The notes under the pieces were generated by a model. The model was not told the origin of the DNA and made no database searches. It saw only the letters and a list, made by a program, of their open reading frames with translations. The translations under genes and the position numbers were made by a program. 10,691 nucleotides of DNA from the NCBI GenBank assembly GCA_030152505.1, contig JASLJO010000106.1, forward strand, positions 1-10,691, given 5' to 3'. This DNA is from Solirubrobacterales bacterium. Lineage in GTDB: Bacteria > Actinomycetota > Thermoleophilia > Solirubrobacterales > 70-9. This document shows, piece after piece, positions 5,722-10,691 of the stretch (positions within the stretch are counted from its first letter, which is position 1; each line of letters begins with the position of its first letter).

Positions 5722-6828
5722 TCAGCCGATTGCGGCGTAGAGGCGAGCGACCGCGGAGCGCAGCTCGTCGTCGGGGCGATCGAGCAGAAGGCGCTCACGC
5801 CGTGGCGGGCCGCTGTCGCCGAGCCAGGTGATCGTGCCGGGCCAATACGCGCTGGGCGGCGTTCCGGGGTGATGGAAGGCGGTGGCGAAGATCCAACTGC
5901 CGGTGTTGTGCAGACGGCCACCGCCGGCGAGGAGCCACTCGTCCTCACCCGCTTCGGGGCCGCCACGGTGGGTGTGGCCGGTGAGCACGTGGGCGGCGTC
6001 GATCTCGAGGCGCCGGGTCATATCGATGGCGGCGGCAACGCCGCTATGGGTGATCGAGCCGGCCGAGAAGTCGCTGTTGAAGTCGGTGCGCAGAAGGCGG
6101 TTGACGGTCCAGATCCCGGCCGGGATGGCGGCGCGTAAAGCGGTGCGGCGGATCTGCTTGCGGCGATTGCCGTTGCGGCTGGAGATCGTCCTCCAAGCGC
6201 GTTCGGAGGGGCGACTGGCGCGCCGTGGCGTGCGCCCCTGGGCGAGGCCGTAGGTGAGTTCGTAGACGGGTCGCAGGATCTGCTCGTAGTCGGCTGGACA
6301 GGGGCGGTCCGGCAGCGGCCTCAACGTCCGCATCGTCGCTGCCGCCGCGACGCACTCCATTCGCGGCAGGCTCATGTGGCAGTCCATGTAATGACCGTGG
6401 GTCGCGTAGACGTCGTCGCGCAGCCAGATGCCCGGGTAGGCGACCTGCAGCTCGGCGTCGCCCAGCCAGGCAGCGATGCGCATCGCGGGCTCACCCGCCG
6501 GCTTGGCACGGTGCTCGAGTGCGAGCGTCTGACCCGCGAGCGCGAGCCGCTCCAGCAGGGGCTCGGCGAGGCGATGGTCGTGATTGCCCGGCACGAGGAC
6601 GACCGGGCGGCCGGACATCGCCTCGCCCAACTCTTCGAAGAACGATTGGGCGCGTTCGAGCACGATGGGTAGCGGCAGTTCGCGCAGCTCCAGCACGTCG
6701 CCGAGCAGGACGAGTCGGTCGGCGGCGGCGATCTGCTCCAGCAACGTGCGCCGGATCTCGGCGACGCGCAGAAGGTCCTCGCCGAAGCCGCTGCCGAGGT
6801 GGAGGTCGGAGACGATCGCGGTGCGCAT
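5722..6828 (-). CDS. Calcineurin-like metallophosphoesterase
   Basis: A 368-residue metal-dependent phosphoesterase. All five metal-site motifs are present: Asp8/His10 in IVSDLHLG, Asp44 in LLGDVLEL, Asn82-His83-Asp84 in PGNHDH, the His144/His146 pair in YATHGHYMD, and His285/His287 in LTGHTHRGG. Between the last two motifs lies a long insertion (about 147-280) with a basic stretch (RRASRPSERAW, NRRKQIRR) that minimal family members lack and that may bind substrate or membrane. The substrate is unknown; DHLG and GNHDH resemble the LpxH/UDP-sugar phosphoesterase branch only in the catalytic core. The ATG at 6828 is preferred over the TTG at 6837 because the first metal motif follows immediately and a -10-like box sits 8 nt upstream. 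It shares a compact divergent promoter region with the hydrolase at 6866. Confidence 0.88.
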   Translation of the reverse strand: MRTAIVSDLHLGSGFGEDLLRVAEIRRTLLEQIAAADRLVLLGDVLELRELPLPIVLERAQSFFEELGEAMSGRPVVLVPGNHDHRLAEPLLERLALAGQTLALEHRAKPAGEPAMRIAAWLGDAELQVAYPGIWLRDDVYATHGHYMDCHMSLPRMECVAAAATMRTLRPLPDRPCPADYEQILRPVYELTYGLAQGRTPRRASRPSERAWRTISSRNGNRRKQIRRTALRAAIPAGIWTVNRLLRTDFNSDFSAGSITHSGVAAAIDMTRRLEIDAAHVLTGHTHRGGPEAGEDEWLLAGGGRLHNTGSWIFATAFHHPGTPPSAYWPGTITWLGDSGPPRRERLLLDRPDDELRSAVARLYAAIG

Positions 6829-6836
6829 CGAGGGCA

Positions 6837-6859
6837 AACTTAGCTGGCGGGGCTAAGCT
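6837..6859. promoter_or_regulatory. Divergent overlapping leaderless promoters on a dyad
   Basis: The 37-bp gap between two divergent start codons carries CTTAGC (6839-6844) and its exact inverse GCTAAG (6852-6857), 7 bp apart. Each arm contains a -10-like box: TAAGCT (6854-6859, plus) ends 6 nt before ATG 6866, and TAAGTT (6842-6837, minus) ends 8 nt before ATG 6828. Neither gene has a Shine-Dalgarno sequence. Confidence 0.5.
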
Positions 6860-6865
6860 GCCGGG

Positions 6866-7783
6866 ATGAGTGGCCTCAGCGAGGAGCGCCTTGCTCCCGT
6901 CAACGGCATCGAGATCGCCTACCAGGAGATCGGTGACCAGGACGGCGAGCCGCTGCTGCTGATCATGGGCCTCGCTACCCAGATGCTCGCCTGGGACGAG
7001 GAGTTCTGTGGGCTGCTGGCGGAGCGCGGCTTCCGGGTCGTCCGCTTCGACAACCGCGACATCGGCCACTCGACCAAGCTCGACGCTGCCGGGGTGCCGA
7101 GGCGAACCGACATGCTGCTCGGTCGCCGCCGCACCGCTGCCTATCTGCTGCGCGACATGGCCGAGGACACGGTAGGTCTGATGGACCACCTCGGGATCGA
7201 GTCGGCGCACCTGGTCGGTGCCTCGATGGGCGGGATGATCGCCCAGACGACGGCGATCCGCGGGCCCGAGCGGGTGCGCTCGCTGGTCTCGATCATGTCG
7301 AGCACCGGCAACCGCTGGCTCGGCATCCCCACCTGGAAGGCGTTCGGCACGCTGTTCACCCGTCCCCGCCCCGGCCGCGAGGCGGCGATCGAGGGCACCC
7401 TGCGGACCTTCCGCACGATCGGCTCACCCGGCTACCCGATGGACGAGGAACGCTTCCGCGAGCTGGCCGGCGCTTCCTATGACAGATCCCATGATCGCGC
7501 CGGCATCGCCCGCCAGCTGCACGCGGTGACGGCCTCAGGCGATCGCACGGCGTCACTCGAAAGGCTGCGCCTGCCGGCCACGGTCCTGCACGGCGGCGGC
7601 GATCCGCTGATCCGCCCCCTCGCCGGCCGCGCCACCGCCAGGGCGATCCGCGACTCTCGCCTGCGCATCTTCGAGGGCATGGGCCACGATCTGCCTCCCG
7701 CGCTATGGCCCGACTTCGTCGAGGAGATCGCCGCGACGGCGGCTCGAGTGGGCACGGCGCCCCGGGCCCAACAGCCCGCGTAG
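6866..7783 (+). CDS. Alpha/beta-fold hydrolase (RdmC/methylesterase-like branch)
   Basis: A 305-residue cytoplasmic alpha/beta hydrolase. It has LLIMGLATQMLAW (31-43) at the oxyanion region in place of the usual HG, FDNRDIGHST (61-70), the nucleophile elbow VGASMGG with Ser120, acid Asp246 in HGGGDPLI, and His274 in GMGHDLPP. This set, especially MGLA-QM--W with DNRD-G-S and GASMGGMIAQ, is what I associate with the aclacinomycin methylesterase-like group and similar actinobacterial hydrolases. The actual ester is unknown and nothing nearby points to polyketide chemistry. The ATG at 6866 is the first in frame and lies 7 nt from a -10-like box. The C-terminal tail (VGTAPRAQQPA) is low-complexity. 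The gene ends 15 nt before the 3' end of the oppositely oriented tRNA-Leu. Confidence 0.88.
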   Translation: MSGLSEERLAPVNGIEIAYQEIGDQDGEPLLLIMGLATQMLAWDEEFCGLLAERGFRVVRFDNRDIGHSTKLDAAGVPRRTDMLLGRRRTAAYLLRDMAEDTVGLMDHLGIESAHLVGASMGGMIAQTTAIRGPERVRSLVSIMSSTGNRWLGIPTWKAFGTLFTRPRPGREAAIEGTLRTFRTIGSPGYPMDEERFRELAGASYDRSHDRAGIARQLHAVTASGDRTASLERLRLPATVLHGGGDPLIRPLAGRATARAIRDSRLRIFEGMGHDLPPALWPDFVEEIAATAARVGTAPRAQQPA

Positions 7784-7798
7784 GCACGCGAACCTCGA

Positions 7799-7882
7799 TG
7801 CGGCTGAGAGGAGTCGAACCTCCACGGAGTTGCCTCCACACGGATCTGAACCGTGCGCGTCTACCAGTTCCGCCACAGCCGC
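7799..7882 (-). tRNA. tRNA-Leu (anticodon CAG)
   Basis: On the minus strand the gene starts GCGGCTG and ends CAGCCGC plus discriminator A (7799), giving a perfect 7-bp acceptor stem. The anticodon arm CACGG-TTCAGAT-CCGTG has anticodon CAG, reading CUG. The long variable arm (GGAG-GCAA-CTCC) is that of a class II tRNA and fits Leu. The T arm is GGAGG-TTCGACT-CCTCT. CCA is not encoded. Confidence 0.96.
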
Positions 7883-7892
7883 GGGACCAGGC

Positions 7893-7898
7893 AATCTA
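7893..7898 (-). promoter_or_regulatory. Candidate -10 box of tRNA-Leu
   Basis: TAGATT on the minus strand ends 10 nt before the tRNA 5' end, so the transcript would begin about 3 nt ahead of the mature RNA. No good -35 is seen at 16-18 bp. Confidence 0.4.
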
Positions 7899-7955
7899 AC
7901 GCCTGGGAGGTGCAACTCGATCTCCGGCCAGGCTCGTCTCAGCCCCCGCTATCGC

Positions 7956-7961
7956 TAGAAT
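7956..7961 (+). promoter_or_regulatory. Candidate -10 box of tRNA-Glu
   Basis: TAGAAT ends 11 nt before the tRNA 5' end, implying a leader of a few nucleotides. The -35 region (near 7933-7938) is not recognisable. Confidence 0.45.
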
Positions 7962-7972
7962 GTCGCCCCCGC

Positions 7973-8045
7973 GCCGCTATCGTCTAGGGGACTAGGACGC
8001 CGGATTCTCAGTCCGGAAACCGGGGTTCGAATCCCCGTAGCGGTA
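7973..8045 (+). tRNA. tRNA-Glu (anticodon CTC)
   Basis: The acceptor stem is GCCGCTA with TAGCGGT, including a terminal G-U pair, which is common for actinobacterial tRNA-Glu. The anticodon arm CCGGA-TTCTCAG-TCCGG has anticodon CTC, reading GAG. The T arm CGGGG-TTCGAAT-CCCCG is perfect. The discriminator is A8045 and CCA is not encoded. Confidence 0.97.
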
Positions 8046-8066
8046 TGGCTTGCGCGAGGCTGCGGC

Positions 8067-8094
8067 TGCCTCCTCCGGGGCGCTCTTTTCTTCT
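8067..8094 (+). terminator. Possible intrinsic terminator of tRNA-Glu
   Basis: GCCTC (8068-8072) pairs with GGGGC (8077-8081, one wobble) around a CTCC tetraloop, and a T-rich stretch TCTTTTCTTCT follows at 8084-8094. It lies 22 nt after the tRNA. The stem is short, so the call is moderate. Confidence 0.4.
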
Positions 8095-8126
8095 GTTGGC
8101 CCCGGGCGGCCGCCATACCAAGCGAG

Positions 8127-8132
8127 TACCCT
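8127..8132 (+). promoter_or_regulatory. Candidate -10 box (TACCCT) of the LppX/LprG-like gene
   Basis: TACCCT ends 8 nt before the TTG at 8141. It supports that TTG as the start, on a nearly leaderless transcript. There is no -35 and no clear ribosome site. Confidence 0.33.
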
Positions 8133-8140
8133 TTTCGGAC

Positions 8141-8992
8141 TTGGAGCGGGCGGAGAAATCTGGCGCCGCCGATGGCGGGGGGTCCGAGCGCAGGCGAGCG
8201 CGCAGATGGGTTGCGATTGGCCTGGCGGCGATGGTCGGTGTACTGATCGTCTTTGTGTTGGAGCAAGGGGGCGGGGGTGGCAGCGGCCCGCTGGACGCAA
8301 TCGCCAAGGCGGCCGAAACGACTCAGCGCGAAGCGGGCGGGCACGCGTTGATCCACGCCACCGTGACCGTGTCGGACACGCCTGAAGGACTAACTGAGAT
8401 CGGATCGATGGTCTTCGAAAATGGCGGCCGGGCTCGTGGAACGTTGGTGGTCCGGGGCCATTCGACGGGTCGACGAGCAAAGTTCCAAGTCATCGCTAAC
8501 GGCGCCACGTCGTACACCAGCCCCGATCAGTTGAGCGCGCTGCCGGAAGGGCGTAAATGGGTAGAGGTTGATTTCTCTTCGACGGACTCGAAGTCGTCGC
8601 TTCCGGCTGAGGGGGGACCGAAGGAAGGGCTGACGCTGCTTGAACAGATGGACGGGGCGGAAGAAATCGGGAAGGAAGACGTCCGCGGAGTGGCCACCAC
8701 GCGCTATCGCGGCACTCTGCCGGTTTCCGAGAAGAAGGTGTTTGGAGTCGAAGTGCAGGTTTCGCCGCCGCAGGTCGAAGTCTGGATCGACGCCCAGGGC
8801 CGGGTGCGGCGGATGACGGTCGTCATCGTCAGCTCGGTGGAGGGAGAGGAAGGATCCACCACCACCGACTTGGCCATGGACTTCCTCGACTTTGGCCCGG
8901 TGTCGAAAATCGAATTGCCGAAGCAGGACGAAATCTACGACGCAACCAGTCGGGTCGAATCAGAATTTAAGTCTGCGGCCGAAGCTCCCTGA
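8141..8992 (+). CDS. Membrane-anchored LppX/LprG-like (LolA-fold) protein, putative
   Basis: A 283-residue protein from TTG 8141. It has a basic cytoplasmic N-terminus (ERRRARRW), one hydrophobic anchor (about 23-40, VAIGLAAMVGVLIVFVLE), a Gly-rich linker and an extracellular domain. There is no lipobox Cys, so it is probably an uncleaved anchor. The domain reads like the LppX/LprA/LprG lipid-carrier family: a starting helix (LDAIAKAAETT), successive beta strands, GVATTRYRGTLPV, and VEVWIDAQGRVRRMTV near the end. This is by motif resemblance, not a firm match. An upstream ATG at 8045 in the same frame overlaps the tRNA-Glu discriminator base, and the stretch between uses T-rich codons (TCT TTT CTT) unlike the gene body, so the later TTG is preferred. 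A strong hairpin follows the stop. Confidence 0.68.
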   Translation: MERAEKSGAADGGGSERRRARRWVAIGLAAMVGVLIVFVLEQGGGGGSGPLDAIAKAAETTQREAGGHALIHATVTVSDTPEGLTEIGSMVFENGGRARGTLVVRGHSTGRRAKFQVIANGATSYTSPDQLSALPEGRKWVEVDFSSTDSKSSLPAEGGPKEGLTLLEQMDGAEEIGKEDVRGVATTRYRGTLPVSEKKVFGVEVQVSPPQVEVWIDAQGRVRRMTVVIVSSVEGEEGSTTTDLAMDFLDFGPVSKIELPKQDEIYDATSRVESEFKSAAEAP

Positions 8993-9010
8993 GGAGGCTG
9001 AAGATCGCCG

Positions 9011-9038
9011 CGATCTCGCTGCCTCGGCAGCGAGATCG
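9011..9038 (+). terminator. Terminator hairpin after the LppX/LprG-like gene
   Basis: CGATCTCGCTGCC (9011-9023) pairs perfectly over 13 bp with GGCAGCGAGATCG (9026-9038), with TC between. It starts 19 nt after the stop at 8992. It lacks a T-run. Confidence 0.7.
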
Positions 9039-9427
9039 GATCACCCTCGATCAATGCCGCGTGGTTCGCCTTGTGTTCCGCTGGGGGTATGGCTCTGGCA
9101 AGCCAATCTCGTCCGTGACAAGGCCATGAACCTTGTTTTCGGCAACAGGTGTCAGGCACGGTGCAGGGTTGGCAGCGCTCGCGCGACTCAAAGAGACGCC
9201 ATTGCTGTTGCCGCCGTGTTCCCGCCGCGCAGTCAATTCTGTTGCCGCCATTCGGTCTCGTCGGTAGCGCCATCGCGAGTCACTCACGGCAGCAACTGGA
9301 AAGCGGGCCTCATGCCGCAGGCCCAGGACATCGGCATCTCAGCGTTCGCGGCTGTTGGCCGCGGTTCATTTGTGCCTGGCTGGTTGGCGCGACCCGAAGA
9401 AGACACAGCCGAATACGACGATTGAAC
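9039..9427. other. Gene-poor interval, no supportable CDS
   Basis: About 390 bp with visibly lower GC than the flanks. Open frames exist on both strands, but their products are Cys/Arg/His-rich with no recognisable motif and their codon use does not match the neighbours. Small structures: the motif AGGTGTCAGGCACG (9147-9160); an 11-bp direct repeat CTGTTGCCGCC (9205-9215 and 9239-9249); hairpin GGGCCT/AGGCCC (9305-9324); and hairpin CGCGGC/GCCGCG (9347-9363), which lies 65 nt past the glycosyltransferase stop and could terminate that gene. It may be a degenerated former gene or element. Confidence 0.6.
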
Positions 9428-10691
9428 CTAGAGCAGCTCTACGAGGCGTCGTGCGGCCCGGGCGGCGCCGTCGACCTCGACATCTCGGTATTCGACCTCA
9501 CGGCCGATCTCCTCGGCGATCGCCGCCGCGATCCGCTCTGGCGGGGAGTCGTCGAAATCCATGCGACGACCTGCTCCGTAGCGTTCGAGCCGATGGCGGA
9601 CGTGGAAGTTCTGCTCGAAGTGGTGGCGCAGCGGGAAGTAGAGGAACGGCCGCTTCTGCGCGGTTAGCTCCATCGCCGTAGTGAGACCGCCCTGGACGAC
9701 CGCCAGGTCACAGGCCGCCAGGTGGCGGTAGAGGTTGTGCACGTAGGGGACAACCTCGAGACCGGCATGCGAGGGAAGCGAGGCGGGGTCGATTCGGGGC
9801 CCCGCGACGACGATCATCCGCAGGTCGGGGATCCTCTCCTTGGCTGCAGGAAAGGAGGCGATCACTCGTCGCAGCAGGTCCGCCCCGACGCCCGAGCCGC
9901 CGACGGTGACGATGCAGACCCGCTCGTCGTCGCCGTAGCCCAGCTCGGAGCGCAGCCTGGTGCGATCGCCGAGGTCAGCGGGGTCGAAGCCGGTCACATA
10001 GCCGGTGAAGTCGAAGTGGCGCTCGGTCCAGTCGCGGATCGCCGGCAGCTGCGGTCCGAGGCGCTCCGGAACGATGTCGTCGGGGTTGCCCACGAACAAC
10101 GCCATGTCGCGAACCTCAGGGTGCTCGGCGACGTGGTCGACCATGTCGGCGTTGTAGTCAGCGGTCAGGAAGCCTTCGCGCTCATTCCTCTCGTCCATCG
10201 GCAGAAAGCCGACGAAGTCGGTCAGCCACGCGAACGGGACCCGCTTCTCACCTGGGTTCTCATGCAGGTAGTAATCGAGCTCCCAGGCCTCGTCTCCGAT
10301 CCAGAGGTCGTAGCGCTCGTCGCGCACGACGTCGTGGAAGAGCATGAAGTTGGCGGCGAGGATCTCGTCCATCCGGCGCAGCGCGTGGAAGCAGTGCAGG
10401 TCGTGCTCGGCGGACTCCGACTCGATGTGTCGGGACTCGTTGGCCAGATGAGCGCTGGCGGGATGGATGTGCTCCCCCTCCGCCTCCAGCACCCTGGTGA
10501 CCGGGTCCTGAGCGAGCCAGTCGATCTGCAGGTCGGGTTCGAGGCGGCGCATCTCACGGGCGATCGCGACGTCGCGCTGCGCGTGGCCGAGCCCGATCGG
10601 CGAGGAGACGTAGAGGACGCGGGGGCGGTCGTCCGGGCGGTAGACGTTGTCGTCGCGACGCTTGCGCTTGCGCCCGAATGCCTTTTCGGAG
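9428..10691 (-). CDS. GT-B fold glycosyltransferase (MurG/MGT-like); 5' end outside window
   Basis: At least 420 residues; the frame is open to the right edge. An ATG exists at 10552, but starting there would remove the first strand and the GLGHAQRD loop of the N-terminal Rossmann domain (VLYVSSPIGLGHAQRD, about 10570-10617), so the gene clearly begins further upstream. The C-terminal domain contains VTVGGSGVG, the segment YVHNLYRHLAACDLAVVQGG and the donor-binding region TAMELTAQKRPFLYFPL with HHFEQNFH, as in nucleotide-sugar dependent GT-B enzymes. It probably transfers a sugar from a UDP- or dTDP-sugar at the cytoplasmic side; donor and acceptor are unknown. Before the Rossmann domain is a very basic stretch (FGRKRKRRDD) that could be an N-terminal tail or a linker to another domain outside the window. 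The stop is TAG at 9428-9430. Confidence 0.87.
   Translation of the reverse strand, partial: SEKAFGRKRKRRDDNVYRPDDRPRVLYVSSPIGLGHAQRDVAIAREMRRLEPDLQIDWLAQDPVTRVLEAEGEHIHPASAHLANESRHIESESAEHDLHCFHALRRMDEILAANFMLFHDVVRDERYDLWIGDEAWELDYYLHENPGEKRVPFAWLTDFVGFLPMDERNEREGFLTADYNADMVDHVAEHPEVRDMALFVGNPDDIVPERLGPQLPAIRDWTERHFDFTGYVTGFDPADLGDRTRLRSELGYGDDERVCIVTVGGSGVGADLLRRVIASFPAAKERIPDLRMIVVAGPRIDPASLPSHAGLEVVPYVHNLYRHLAACDLAVVQGGLTTAMELTAQKRPFLYFPLRHHFEQNFHVRHRLERYGAGRRMDFDDSPPERIAAAIAEEIGREVEYRDVEVDGAARAARRLVELL

Noticed and set aside
8056..8072. GAGGC/GCCTC hairpin as the tRNA-Glu terminator
   Set aside because: It lies 12 nt from the T-rich stretch; the overlapping GCCTC/GGGGC hairpin directly before the T's fits better.
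8892..9667. Overlapping plus-strand frames 8892-9425 and 9149-9667
   Set aside because: They overlap either the LppX/LprG-like gene or the glycosyltransferase in the wrong frame or strand, and the products lack motifs and normal composition.
1..10691. A defence island, CRISPR array, prophage or biosynthetic cluster
   Set aside because: No regularly spaced repeats, nucleases, integrases, phage structural proteins or assembly-line enzymes were seen. Three alpha/beta hydrolase-fold genes occur in 7 kb, but on separate transcripts and from different branches of the fold.

Overview
The window looks like chromosomal DNA of a high-GC bacterium, most likely an actinomycete-phylum organism and possibly the Thermoleophilia/Solirubrobacterales branch. 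The basis is strong G/C bias at third codon positions, two tRNA genes without an encoded CCA end, a DUF7144-type membrane protein, a LivJ-like lipoprotein, and several starts that look leaderless (a TANNNT box 6-8 nt before the start codon and no Shine-Dalgarno). The lineage is inference; no marker gene proves it.

Layout. At 1-794 (minus, cut by the left edge) is a branched-chain amino acid type ABC transporter substrate-binding lipoprotein. Divergent from it, 852-1781 (alpha/beta hydrolase) and 1790-2266 (NUDIX hydrolase) form a two-gene operon, followed by a 45-bp dyad (2279-2323). Next is an RDD-family membrane protein (2343-3380) with a 13-residue tandem repeat. It converges on a DUF7144-like membrane protein (3432-3818, minus), with a cluster of palindromes between them. 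A secreted trypsin/V8-like serine protease (3953-4828) is followed after 7 nt by a subfamily-I type haloalkane dehalogenase (4836-5711). The dehalogenase converges on a calcineurin-like metallophosphoesterase (5722-6828, minus), which is divergent from another alpha/beta hydrolase (6866-7783) across only 37 bp. Back-to-back tRNA-Leu(CAG) (minus) and tRNA-Glu(CTC) (plus) lie at 7799-8045. They are followed by a membrane-anchored LppX/LprG-like protein (8141-8992), a gene-poor stretch of about 430 bp, and a GT-B glycosyltransferase (9428-10691, minus, cut by the right edge).

How the genes relate. Most are single-gene transcription units of general metabolism, envelope and hydrolase functions. 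Only the hydrolase-NUDIX pair looks like a classical operon; the protease-dehalogenase pair is tightly spaced but lacks an obvious ribosome site. I see no phage, CRISPR, transposase, defence cassette or biosynthetic cluster, and no convincing new multi-gene system. The more interesting signals are small-scale: the repeated leaderless promoter geometry, two promoter-associated dyads, an open reading frame that runs through its own terminator-like palindrome, and an in-register 13-residue repeat in the RDD protein.
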